Shown here one piece after another: positions 34,297 to 46,797 of a stretch of 64,000 nucleotides of DNA (position 1 is the stretch's first letter; each line of letters begins with the position of its first letter). Location of the stretch: contig SDOX01000001.1 of assembly GCA_004565275.1 (NCBI GenBank), positions 248,001 to 312,000 of the forward strand, given 5' to 3'. The notes beneath the pieces are model-generated. The model was not told the origin of the DNA, made no database searches, and saw nothing but the letters and a program-made list of their open reading frames with translations. Origin of the DNA: Nannochloropsis salina CCMP1776. Taxonomy: Eukaryota > Sar > Eustigmatophyceae > Eustigmatales > Monodopsidaceae. A program made the position numbers and the translations under genes.

Positions 34297-37200
34297 ATGG
34301 CCTCCCAAATGTGGAGTACGATGCGAAAGCGCGGTGGAAAATTTCTGGAGAATCTCAATCACACAGTTGAAGGTACGGCCAGCGAGTTCTTAGAGCTTGA
34401 TGATGGATTTCTCGAGGGTTCGTGCAGGGGCGAAGCAAACAACCAAATTGGGCCGGAGGAAGGATATAAGGCCGCCTTGATTCAATTTCAGCTGGACCAG
34501 GTCAAGCTAACGAAGGAATACCAAAAAGTAATCGGTGAAAAGGAAGCTGAATTGCGCCGGGTCCGTGAACTTTACAAGACTGAGACGGGAAAGGATCTAG
34601 ATGGAGATGACCAAGGCGCAGACCCAGTTGCAGATAACGCGGACACAAGCGTCAGCAGTTTAATTGGCGTGGGCACTGGTAGTGGTGAAAGGAATCCGAT
34701 GGCAGCATTCGCGAACATGAGTGCGGATCAGTTGCGCGCACAAGTGGAGGTGTTGCTGGATAGTGTAACATCCTGGGAGTCGAGGGTGGCCGAGTTAGTG
34801 GAAAGCAAGGCGGAATACGCCGCCCAGGTCGCTCGAATGCGCCTGCAAGTTGAACGTTCTGACCTACGTATGGGAGACTTGGTCGATCGTGTCAAGCTTC
34901 AACAGTCGCAGATGGAAAAGTACATTCTGATGGCCGAAGAGAGCAGGGCGAGGACCGTGAAGGACCGGGAGACGATCGAGGGCCTGGTGAGAGACTACAC
35001 GGCCTTGGTTGCCGAGTCGCAGGCGCAGGAAAGGCAGCAAGCATCCGCAATTGAAGACTTGGAGACCAAGCGTGACGAGCTTGTGGTGAAGCTGAAGGCC
35101 TACGAACGGAACATCATCCACTTGATAGACTCTCAGGCAGAAGCGGGCCTTAAGCACCAGGACGGGAGTGCGCCCAAGGCGGACAGCCATGCAGAAACTT
35201 CCGCTGTGGACAATACCGCGACAATGACGGCGACAGTGGATGCCCTGCAAAAGGAAATTAAGGCCAAAGAAGAAAAAATAAAGCAGTTGCTCGCCTCTCC
35301 TGCAGCATCAGCCCCACACACAGCCCACCCTCCGGACACGGCGTTGCTAGAGCGCGCCCAGGTTGCCGAGGCCGAAGCTGAACGATTGCGTAAAGAGCTT
35401 GAGCGCGCGAAACAGTCCCTTGAGCAGGTCACGAAGGCAGGGGAGAAAGTAAGCAGTGACTACGCAGCCCTGAGGGCCCGGAGGGACGAGGAGGAGCGGG
35501 CGGAGGCCGCTCTTCGGGAGGAGGTAACGGAGCTGCAGGCTAAGCTGGAAGCATCCTACAAGGGAGGCAAAGCGGAAATGGCAGCGCTGCAGGACCGGTT
35601 GGTGAAGATGGAAGGGGCCATGGTGCGGGAGGTGGAGGGAGCGCGCGTGCAGGCGAGAGAGGAAGCCAAGCAGACTTACCAGCGTCTGGTGGAGGTCGCG
35701 AACCAGGAGAAAGAGCAAGCCTTGGAGCTGTACGCCCAGGAAAATCGAAAGCGCAAGGCGGTGCACAACAAGCTGCTGGAGCTGCAGGGTAATATCCGCG
35801 TCTTGTGTCGAGTACGGCCCATGCTGGCGGTAGAGAAGGCGTCGGGGGAGGGCGGGGCGAAGGAGGTAACGGAGTATCCCTCCCCTGAGGACTTACTCGT
35901 CACCCGGGAGGACAAAGGTTCACGAAACAAGATGGCGTTCGAGTTTGACCGTGTCTTCGCCCCCGGCTCGAGCCAAGCGGAGGTTTTTGAGGCCGTTGCC
36001 CCTATTGTCACGAGCGTGATGGACGGGTATTCGGTATGTGGGAGGGTGTGATCGGGGTAACTCGCGTGGTGTCGCTGTCGCTCGAGCATTTGTGCGATGA
36101 TTGTTGTGCGTGGAAGGCTCTGTTTGCTCTCAAACCTCTTGTATTTCCCCGACAGCTGTGTCGACCTCGTTGCCCACTGACCGGCGACACTGTCTCTCCT
36201 ACCCCCTCTTCCAGGCCTGCATCTTTGCTTACGGCCAGACGGGGTCGGGCAAGACCCACACCATGGAAGGTCCTTCCGAGGACCGCGGCGTCAATTTCCG
36301 GGCTCTGGAAGAAATGTTCCGCCTACGCCAAGACCGGCAAGCTGACATGCGCTACACGCTTTCCCTGAGCATGCTCGAGGTCTACAACGAGACCATCCGG
36401 GACCTCTTGGCCGCCAAGGGCAAAGGCGGGGGGGCGGAGACGGCGAAATTGGAGGTCCGGATGGCGGAAAATGGGAGCTATGACGTGCCTGGACTGACGC
36501 TGGTTGAGGTTCATTCCTTAGACGAGGTTTGGCAGTTCATGACAGCGGGGAAACAAAGCCGGGCAGTGGGCGCGCACGATATGAACGAGCACTCTAGTCG
36601 CAGCCATTGCATCGTCTCTTTGCGGGTGCGGGGTGAGAATCTGCACAATAAATCCCTGGCAACGGTTTCAAAGCTGCATTTAATCGATTTGGCGGGCTCA
36701 GAGAGGCTGTCCAAGGTATGGAAATGATGTTGATGACGGAGCATGTAGGAGGTAGTTTGCATGGACAGACCACAGAAAGCACAGAATACCTTGCTTGAGA
36801 TGCGCACAACGGGCATGATGCTAGACTTGACCTGCATTCAAAACCTCGTCTGTGCCCCGTAATCGACTCAACATATAGTAATCCTCTGTCGTTCTTGCTT
36901 CCCCACGTTACAGACCGATGCCACAGGCGATCGCCTCAAGGAGGCTCAGAACATCAACAAATCCCTGTCTGCCCTTGGAGACGTCATCAACGCGCTGGGC
37001 AGCAAAAATAAGGCTCACATTCCCTACCGAAATAGCAAACTCACATTCCTCCTTCAGGATTCCTTGGGGGGCAACAGCAAGGTAAGCCTGGCTGGAGGTT
37101 TGAGAGAGGGCTTGACGGGGCACCGACTAATTCACGTTGATGTCAATTGTCGCTCATATATTTCTGTTTCCTTGAATTAGGTTTTAATGTTTGTGAATAT

Positions 37201-37504
37201 CTCACCGGCTTCATATAATGTAAGCGAGACTGTTTGTTCGTTGCAATTCGCTGGGCGTTGCCGTGCTGTCGCCCTGGGCGTGGCGAAGAAAGGTATGGCT
37301 GACAACGGTGCGGGGCTGGTTGAAGGAGGGGAGAGGGAGCCCTTGCAGGAGGAGGAACGAATAGGAAAGGCACGCGGAGGAGGAGGGATTGCAAGGCCAA
37401 GGTCGACTTCGCCCAAGGCTCCGACATCGTCGCCGGGAGCCGTAGGGATGGGGAACAGGACCTCGCCGTCTCGAAGCACACAGAATGGTGCTTTGTCTCG
37501 GTAA
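34297..37504 (+). CDS. C-terminal-motor kinesin (kinesin-14 / KIFC type)
   Basis: Exons 34297-36033, 36215-36715, 36914-37081 and 37181-37504, all phase 0 GT-AG, about 909 residues. Residues 60-490 are mostly coiled coil. The neck and motor start at [15 protein letters not shown] (about 492), the kinesin-14 arrangement. Motor motifs: P-loop [15 protein letters not shown] (first intron just before it), switch I NEHSSRSH, switch [12 protein letters not shown] (second intron just after), [16 protein letters not shown] and [19 protein letters not shown]. The domain ends with [21 protein letters not shown] Gly/Arg/Pro tail of about 80 residues follows. C-terminal-motor kinesins move toward microtubule minus ends and act in spindles and transport. 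There is no N-terminal domain I can name. Confidence 0.93.
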
Positions 37505-37708
37505 GGCTTAGACCGGCGGATATGGGATTGCATGAGCAAGCATGGACACGGCCATGTCCATCGTTAAGAAAAAGAAAGAAGTTGTGTGTACGTAGACAAA
37601 CCTCCCCGTTGTTAAACGCTTATACTCTGAGGTCAAGATGAATGCTTTACTTTTTGGATACTTGATACATAGACCCTGGCTCCTTGCAAGCCACTTCTTC
37701 CGCTCTTC

Positions 37709-40700
37709 TCACGTTCGTACAGTACTCATGTCTAAGGCAAGCTGAGTTATCCGCACCGACGTAAAGAGGTGCCCGCACAAACAACCTCCCACCGTCAGCG
37801 GGAAGACAGCGTTCTTCTGTTCCATTTGGACTCTGCCGTCCTTGCTCGTGATCGGTATCACGCAGGTTCCCAGCTGTCCCTTTCTACCATCGCGAAGAGA
37901 GAAGATGGCATGGAGTCCTCCGTAGTCCATGCGAGTACAGGAGACGACAGTCACACCGTTCTTTTTCGCCGCGCAGTAGGACATGAGGGAGAAGAAGTTG
38001 AAAGGATTGTACTCGACCTTGTTTGTCAAGAAGACAATCTGTTTGGAAACCGCTGCCACGATGGCTGGCCGACGGAGGGTGCTAAAGCAGTCTTCGTTGT
38101 CCAAGGGGAATAGGACAAAAACGCTGGCCTCGTCCCGAGGCGCCGAGCCTTTGCCTGCCGGACGGTCTCCCCCGTGCTTACTGCTCCCGCCCGCCCTGTG
38201 TATTCCTATCTGGTTGGCAGCCAGCAGCTCAACCCGCAGGTCCGTAAGCTCCAGGATGTAGAAGCAAGCGTCGTGGACCGTAATCACGTCGCGATTGTGG
38301 ACCATGGACGGGTTCTGAAGGCAACTTTTGGCTTGGTGGAATGAGTTGAGTCCCCGGACAGCCACATTCACGCGGGCGGTCACGAGCGTGGAGACCGGGC
38401 GGTGGTCCGAGCCCTGCAAAGCGTCGCACATCTCGTAGGGTCCCAGACGGATACGGTCTTTGAAGTCCTCCACCACGTGCAGGAGGATCCGGTCGGTGTA
38501 GGAGGGGATGCGGGTCGTCGCATGCCTTTGGGCCTTCTTGGCCCCCGCCGGTGCTCGGCTGGAGGCGGACACATCCTCCCCGTCCCTCCCGTCTTCGCCG
38601 TTCTCCACGCCGCTGCCGTTATATGAGCGGGAAAAGGCGCGAGTGGAGCTCGACTCCCACCCGCTGGATGCATACGACGGCGTCCTACTCGACGACTGCT
38701 CCTCCAGGGCCTGTCCTTGCGAATCGCGCTGCAGAAAGCGATAGTAGGGGGCGAGTATCCTGAGCCCGCGGTTCAACTTTTTGAGCGAAAGAGTTTTCTC
38801 CTTCACAACTGTGCTGTACGCAGTTTTTAAGATTTCTACGTCGCAATAGTCCCCACACTCCCCGTGCGGGCCTTTAATTCTCCGGTAGGACGGCGGGAAG
38901 CGGATCTTCCCCTCCTGAAAACCGTAAAAGATTGCCCCCTTCTCCATCCCTTGCCGCATCTCGTCGTCCCGCAAGAGCTGCTCCCAGGACGAGGCGTGCG
39001 ACCTGGCCCGCAGCCGTGAAAAGGACAAGTTGGGCCTTTGTTCAGGGGGGGGCAGCGGGAGCTGGAGCCCACCCGTCTCGGACTCCCCGGGCAGGCGCCT
39101 CTTCCCAGAGGCCAGGCCCGGGTCCCGTCTCCCCTCCTCCAGGTCAGGCCCCTCCGCCTTATGGCGCACGGCCGATTCCAGCGAAGACTGGGGCCTTCTC
39201 CACAGGCGCTCCCGTATGGAGGACCAGAGGCGTGCACTCCACGTCCGGCGCCGAGCTTCCCGTCGGTCCTGGTCGCCAGGTTCATCCAAGCCCCTGGCTG
39301 CAACCTCCACGGGCCCCTCCTGGGAGAGGTAGGAGGACGCTAGCCTCTTCATGGTCAGCTTGGCCATCTCCGTGTTCGAGGGCTCCAGGTATTCCTTGAC
39401 TTGTCGGACCAGACTCGAGACCCCTTGCCGCTCCTGCTCGCAGCAGACCTCCTCCGCCTCCTCGTCCACGGGATCCTCCTCCAGCAGCTCTGGCTCCCGC
39501 TGCCCCCCTTCATTCCCCCCGCTTTCCAATGTCCCTGGCTCATCCACACCCCCACAAGGCTCGCTATCGCGGACCTCGTCATCCTTCTCTTTCCTCCCTC
39601 CCTCCGACGGCGTTCCCTCCCCAGGGCCCGGGCCCCCATTCCCAGGCGCCAAGAGGAGGGCGTACCGATCCCGCCGCCACTCCTCCTGGCCGCCGCACAG
39701 AACGTCTCGTTCCCGCCGGCAAATGCTCGCCACGTCCTCCAGCACCTTCTCCGGATCCGTCCTCCGCAGGCGGTAGTTGACATCCCCAAGGAATATGCAG
39801 ACGTGATGCTGGTGATGCACGTCCAGCAGGTACTCCTCCCGCCACAAATTCGTTTCGTAAGTCAGCTGCCAGGCATCCTGATTCCGCTTGTCCAGCCGAG
39901 AGCGCCCCTTCAGGTCCGAGGACAGATGGCAGGCGAGTAGGGCGAAAGTTGTGTCGTAGTAGCGGAAGGCGAGACCCACGCCTCCCTTGTTCTGGGCGGT
40001 GGTCACCCCCAGGTTCTTCCCTCGGGCCACGGCGCTGTTCTTGGACTCGTGGAGCAGGAACCGGTTGGCTTGCACCTCCTCCGTGCGCGCCAACACCAAC
40101 AAGGCGATCAAGCCGTGGTAGCCGAGGGACTGGTAGGTGGAGCCGATGGCGCGGCGGTACATGACGTACCTCGCCGGGCCCCCCAGATGGGCGAGGACAT
40201 CTTCTCCCAGCCGGCGATAGACCATGCACTCCTGCAGACCCAGCACGTACACGTCCCGGTCCCGGGGAATCCAGGCCGCGAGCGCCTCCGGCCCCAAGGC
40301 TTTCGACTTGCACTCTCCCAGGTTGTAGGTGCTAATGAAAAGCTGCTTGTCCTGGAAGGAGGGCACCGGGGGGTCGGTGAAGAAGGGGAGCGGGTAGGCT
40401 TTCCCGATCAAGGTCAAGCGCACGGGCTCGGCGGCACTGGCCAGGTCCATGGAGGTCCTTCGCTTGGCCCCACGCTTTTGGCGCAGAAAGAAATGCCGGT
40501 AGAAGCGCGCGAGGCGGACGGCCCAGTCCTTGGGTGAGTAGAAAATGGCGTCCACGGGCCCCCGGAAGGCAATGGTCAGCATCTCCATACCACTCAGGAA
40601 GGGGGACTCCGCCCCGTTCCGCCAGATATACGCACGTGCGAGCACGCGGAAGACGTAGCCGTAGAGTATGACGGCCACACCAATGAAGACCAAGCGCGTG

Positions 40701-41368
40701 ACCATGCCGTCGCTGAGACGCCGGAAGAAGTTTCCGTGGTAGACAGTGAGCAGGCGCACGGCGTGCCGATGCTGCGTGACGCGGGCCAGACGGACGATGA
40801 CTATCATGGACACAATCCATGTGAAGAAGACCAAGGTAAAAAAGGCATAGAACTGTGTGGATACGCTGGTCAACCAACACAGTGACCCTGACCGCCCGAA
40901 CTCACGGGAGGCCGCAAGCGGGATGCATACAAAACTGGACACTAGCACGCAAACGAGGATGGATCGATTGAAGTACTCTTTCGTATCAGTCATGTCCCTT
41001 TTCCTAAGCATGAAATGGAAGGGATGCATCACCATGCGCATGATCAGGGCTAGTGTCATCACCTCTTCGAGCTGGAAAAAGAACCCCAAGAAACTGCAGC
41101 CGATCGAGTCTCCCCTCATGAAGAGGCCCCCCAGCAGTATTAAGCAGAGACAGCCATCTAAAATGGCTTTCAAGAGGAGGAAGTTTTCGAACAACCGAGC
41201 GACACTTTCGTTGGCCAAGTCAACTCTTTTTTGGAAGACCCGATGCCGCGCCGTGATGGCTACCGGGATGATTGCCAGGCCGGCAATGGCACCAGTCGCG
41301 CATATTACCCGGGACGTGTAAAGCTCCTCCTCCGTGGAATACCAAGGACCGGTGAAGCCCACAACCAT
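37709..41368 (-). CDS. seven-TM receptor-like domain fused to inositol-polyphosphate 5-phosphatase
   Basis: A single exon of 1219 residues from ATG 41368. About residues 20-270 hold seven hydrophobic helices in a cAMP-receptor-like GPCR pattern: Cys at the start of TM3 (IGCSFLGFFFQ), a second-loop Cys (SLCWLTS) for the usual disulfide, and a TM7 ending GPVDAIFYSP. From about 340 a 5-phosphatase domain has every signature: ISTYNLGE, LGLQE, NKGGVGLAF, CHLSSDLKGR with KRNQD, FLGDVNYRL, FPPSYRRI, PSYTDRILL and SDHRPVS. A disordered, acidic and Ser/Arg-rich insert of roughly 250 residues splits it between the GDVNYRL and FPPSYR motifs. A C-terminal region of about 230 residues (beta-rich by eye) is unassigned. 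The enzyme would remove the 5-phosphate from PI(4,5)P2 or soluble inositol phosphates, perhaps under receptor control. No intron breaks the fusion, so it is not an annotation join. Confidence 0.9.
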   Translation of the reverse strand: MVVGFTGPWYSTEEELYTSRVICATGAIAGLAIIPVAITARHRVFQKRVDLANESVARLFENFLLLKAILDGCLCLILLGGLFMRGDSIGCSFLGFFFQLEEVMTLALIMRMVMHPFHFMLRKRDMTDTKEYFNRSILVCVLVSSFVCIPLAASREFGRSGSLCWLTSVSTQFYAFFTLVFFTWIVSMIVIVRLARVTQHRHAVRLLTVYHGNFFRRLSDGMVTRLVFIGVAVILYGYVFRVLARAYIWRNGAESPFLSGMEMLTIAFRGPVDAIFYSPKDWAVRLARFYRHFFLRQKRGAKRRTSMDLASAAEPVRLTLIGKAYPLPFFTDPPVPSFQDKQLFISTYNLGECKSKALGPEALAAWIPRDRDVYVLGLQECMVYRRLGEDVLAHLGGPARYVMYRRAIGSTYQSLGYHGLIALLVLARTEEVQANRFLLHESKNSAVARGKNLGVTTAQNKGGVGLAFRYYDTTFALLACHLSSDLKGRSRLDKRNQDAWQLTYETNLWREEYLLDVHHQHHVCIFLGDVNYRLRRTDPEKVLEDVASICRRERDVLCGGQEEWRRDRYALLLAPGNGGPGPGEGTPSEGGRKEKDDEVRDSEPCGGVDEPGTLESGGNEGGQREPELLEEDPVDEEAEEVCCEQERQGVSSLVRQVKEYLEPSNTEMAKLTMKRLASSYLSQEGPVEVAARGLDEPGDQDRREARRRTWSARLWSSIRERLWRRPQSSLESAVRHKAEGPDLEEGRRDPGLASGKRRLPGESETGGLQLPLPPPEQRPNLSFSRLRARSHASSWEQLLRDDEMRQGMEKGAIFYGFQEGKIRFPPSYRRIKGPHGECGDYCDVEILKTAYSTVVKEKTLSLKKLNRGLRILAPYYRFLQRDSQGQALEEQSSSRTPSYASSGWESSSTRAFSRSYNGSGVENGEDGRDGEDVSASSRAPAGAKKAQRHATTRIPSYTDRILLHVVEDFKDRIRLGPYEMCDALQGSDHRPVSTLVTARVNVAVRGLNSFHQAKSCLQNPSMVHNRDVITVHDACFYILELTDLRVELLAANQIGIHRAGGSSKHGGDRPAGKGSAPRDEASVFVLFPLDNEDCFSTLRRPAIVAAVSKQIVFLTNKVEYNPFNFFSLMSYCAAKKNGVTVVSCTRMDYGGLHAIFSLRDGRKGQLGTCVIPITSKDGRVQMEQKNAVFPLTVGGCLCGHLFTSVRITQLALDMSTVRT

Positions 41369-41387
41369 GATCCAGTCTCTTCAAAAA

Positions 41388-41395
41388 CTTATATA
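41388..41395 (-). promoter_or_regulatory. TATA box of the receptor-phosphatase gene
   Basis: TATATAAG (minus strand) starts 27 bases before the ATG at 41368, a near-consensus TATA box. Confidence 0.55.
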
Positions 41396-43130
41396 CCTCT
41401 CAGTATTCGGGGCGGCATGCGAAACAAGTTTCCATCCATGCACTTTGACAGCCTTGCTCCGAAAGCACATGTGTACAAAATTATCCTGTGCCGTGTTTTG
41501 GTATATGCATGCGTATGAAAGCATTCGGTGAGGCAAAGTATTTGATGGCTCGGACGTTGTCAAAGCCCAGGTTAAACTTTCAAGGTATGCGAAGCGAAGG
41601 GCTTGAAGACACCACCATGTTGAGATTGTTCGAACCAGACGCCATGGGCTTCTTCGGTTGCAAACAACTCACTCGTCCTCAGTTACAAATGTCTCCTTCG
41701 TTTGCAGACAACGTAGAAAAGGAATGAGGGGGCGGACGCAGCGACGTACATGTGTCATGAAGTTTTCGCTATTTTGGTCTAATTCAAGGCAGACTCCCAC
41801 GCGCTGTTCCCCCTCGGGCTTGCAGCCGTTGACAAAAAGGCACGGACGTCATCTTATGCGCATGCGTTAATCGACCGTAGGCGATATCTGTCATTGCGTA
41901 TAATGCCATGGCTGAAATATTCTTTGATCATGGGAATCAATCGTTAATGGTGTCCGTTCTAAAGGCGATTTATGAAGAAAGGTGCCACGGCACGGCCACA
42001 GAGACTGAGGAGGAGTTACGTTCCCGGGCATCATCACTTTCCTTTCCCCCTAATGTGCATTTATTGATTCTCGCTGAACGAAAAATAAGATAAACAGCAA
42101 ATCTAAATTAAACACGTGAAAGAATATGCTTTAAAATAGCGTGATAAAATTGCGGGAGCTGAAACAGGGGAGTGGAGCCACTGACCCTCCAACCCACTTG
42201 CAGTCCTGTCATACGAAAAGAACCGCGAGTACCCCCTAAACTTGTGAGGAACATGGAAATCGACCATTACAGTAAAATAATTGTGTAAAGTTTGAATGCA
42301 ACGGCGATTCAACAGCAAGGAAAAAATAGCGTTCACGCATCGAAAGTGTCTTCAATGATGCCTACGTTAGGCTATGTGCTCGTACCATTGGTGGTACGTG
42401 TATGTACAATGCATTCCCTAAGATGGTGGTTCCCATAGCACAGGCAAACCTGCGGAAATGAACTTAGTCCCAACAGCAACAGCAGACAAGTACTGATAGC
42501 GGCCAGCGTCGCAATAGCTGAAGAGAGGTCGAAAGATATTGCGAGAAAAGCATGATTTTGTGAAAAAGGTTTTCATCTACTTCTGTGTGCCATGTGAAAG
42601 CATGGAAGCGGGCATACAGAGTAAATAGGCAAGCATGGCATTTCGACCATTAATCCTACAATTCTCGTCACGAGTACATGTTATGTTCTTAATCCTTCCT
42701 GTGTACTCACGTGTGCGTTCCTTTGCAAGTCCGCCTTCCGCGTTTGCTGCTGGTTTGTCAGACATACTTACCCATGCAAGGTGATCTTTTCTTCTTTCTT
42801 AACTAGATTGATCGAGTTCACTTACTCACCTCGCGCACTGTTCCAAAGCATGCACACATAAATACAGATAGCGTCGACTTCAAATATTTTGTCTTCCCAT
42901 TTTGTCCTTACCTCCAACTAATCTTACGGCCCACCTTTCCTTCTCTATACGACCCCCTCCATGTGCTTCTTCTACAAGCATGTTGTCTGTTCCCAGAGCC
43001 CACCACCCCTTACAATACTCAGAATCATGTCTCAGCACATTTTACTTACTAGACTCTTCTTTCTTTTACATGTCTTCAATACCAGATTCTCCCATCCTAA
43101 TTCTATTCCATTTAGCTTTAGGGAACAAAT
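41396..43130. other. intergenic region, about 1.7 kb
   Basis: Between the receptor-phosphatase promoter and the Rab 3' end. A 61-codon frame at 41908-42093 (+) has no family. Otherwise AT-rich with no gene, RNA or repeat I can support. Confidence 0.4.
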
Positions 43131-45380
<2,250 letters not shown>

Positions 45381-45835
45381 TAAGGCAGCACTGGATGCAC
45401 CGTCACATCCAGGTTTGCCTCAACAACGCTACGAAGATAGATATTTCGCGCGCCATTGACGTCTCGATCGCCTATCTACGAACAAGACCGGCGATTGAAT
45501 TTTTTGTTCCCATGCAAATTGGCGTGAATGCTCCCGCAACAGGTGCAGGTATTGTTTGTGTAAGCCTCGTTCACGATCATCACATTGGTGTCTTTGTAAT
45601 TGAGAGCCTTGTCCAGCAATCGCTGGCGGAACTTGTAGTGGGAGACGATGAGCATCATCCGCGCCATTTTGCTGCGGATTTTGCAAGTCGCTATTCTGAT
45701 CATTTCTTGTGTCGTGAACTTGGGCATTAAGATTACATTCTAGCTCGCGCAAAGGTACTTGGCGGCCTTGACATGGAGGTCGGTAATGCAAAGTGCAGGT
45801 AGACCTTTCTCTGTTGCCGACGCCCTAAATTTGTC
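45381..45835 (-). pseudogene. Fanzor (eukaryotic TnpB-like RNA-guided nuclease) relic, C-terminal part
   Basis: On the minus strand one reading frame shows the C-terminal signature of Fanzor/TnpB: DLHVKAAKYL, ILMPKFTTQEM, KMARMMLIVSHYKFRQRLLD, VNEAYTNNTCTCCG (the RuvC Glu and first zinc-ribbon pair) and RDVNGARNIYLR (the RuvC Asp motif). The frame carries about two in-frame stops and the second zinc-ribbon pair is incomplete. The N-terminal RuvC I part is not seen upstream, so the copy is truncated and dead. Fanzors ride in eukaryotic DNA transposons and cut DNA with a guide RNA made from the element's end. The transposase, ends and guide region of the carrier are not identifiable. Similarity is judged by motif and spacing; Fanzor is preferred over bacterial TnpB because of the eukaryotic context. 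Confidence 0.78.
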
Positions 45836-46680
45836 CTGGCCTGGAAATCATGTACATCGTGAGGGTCTCTTCATAGAGAGATTCTCAAGGCTCGGACGGC
45901 AGGCGCGCGCGTCGGTCCGGGTCGCTCCTCACGCCTTGCTGGTGATCTGTGCCACGGTCTCCCCCGACTAGTAGCCCCTTCCACCTCAACACATGAACAG
46001 CGACCCACTCCGAGACACTGTCACTTGAAGTTGTACCGTTTATCAATCATTCACATCCACGAATGCTCATTACACGGGTTCAATAATCTTAAATTCCGGC
46101 AACTTTGTCAGTCTCCTATGAAGCGATGGACAAAATTCTCTAGCGCTTTTTGCCGTCTTAGCGAATGCTTTTTCGATTCATTCCTTTCGCTTAGTCTCGA
46201 CAAAAGCTAAAGAATGGCCAAAAGAGCAAATGTGGTGGCATGGAAACTATTATCCACCAATTGCTACAATCATGTACTACCGTGAATTCGAAGGGTCAGG
46301 CCTCGTTGAAAATCTCGTGTAGATACAGCCTTGCATTAAAAGAAATGCAACAATTCCCATCCTGTCGACCGAAATATAGCTCCAGAAGTAAAGATATGTG
46401 TCCTGAACACCAAATGATGCGGTCGTCTTCGGATGTCCATTACTGTAAAATGACCAAGACTTTCTGCTCAGGCTCCTAGTAATGATGCACGTAAGCACAG
46501 AGGACAAACAAATTCAAGTTACAAGCATTTTTGGCTGAGAAAAGCCTCTTGTGAAAGGAGATGAAATAATCTATGCATAAGTTCATAGCTAATTAAGCAC
46601 CATGTAAGGCACTTGATTCAATGTCTCTGATACTCGTCTTTTTGCTTTCCTTAGTAAGAGTGGCAAAGTAATGGAAGAGA
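45836..46680. other. gene-poor sequence upstream of the Fanzor relic
   Basis: AT-rich with many stops; may be more decayed transposon sequence. No recognisable feature. Confidence 0.35.
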
Positions 46681-46764
46681 AAACACCCATGGCTGCTCAC
46701 AAAAAGACTTACTTTCGAACTCAAACACCCATGGCTGCTCACAAAAAGACTTACTTTCGAACTC
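46681..46764. repeat. perfect 42-bp tandem duplication
   Basis: The 42-base unit starting AAACACCCATGGCTGCTC occupies 46681-46722 and again 46723-46764 without a mismatch, so the duplication is recent. It contains TTTCGAA and no coding frame of interest. Confidence 0.95.
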
Positions 46765-46771
46765 TGGGTGG

Positions 46772-46797
46772 AGTTAAGGACAATACTGTCCTTAACT
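46772..46797. repeat. 11-bp perfect inverted repeat (hairpin)
   Basis: AGTTAAGGACA and TGTCCTTAACT flank a 4-base ATAC loop, seven bases after the tandem repeat. It could be a transposon-end hairpin or a chance palindrome. Confidence 0.85.

Noticed and set aside
41620-41650. GTTCGAACC-like B-box as sign of a tRNA gene
   Set aside because: No cloverleaf, acceptor stem or A-box found around it. No tRNA, rRNA or CRISPR array was found anywhere in the window.
41908-42093. 61-codon plus frame
   Set aside because: No TM, no family, AT-rich context, nothing to support it beyond the ATG.
46772-46797. Hairpin as a transcription terminator
   Set aside because: Eukaryotic context and no adjacent gene end; bacterial-type termination is not expected.
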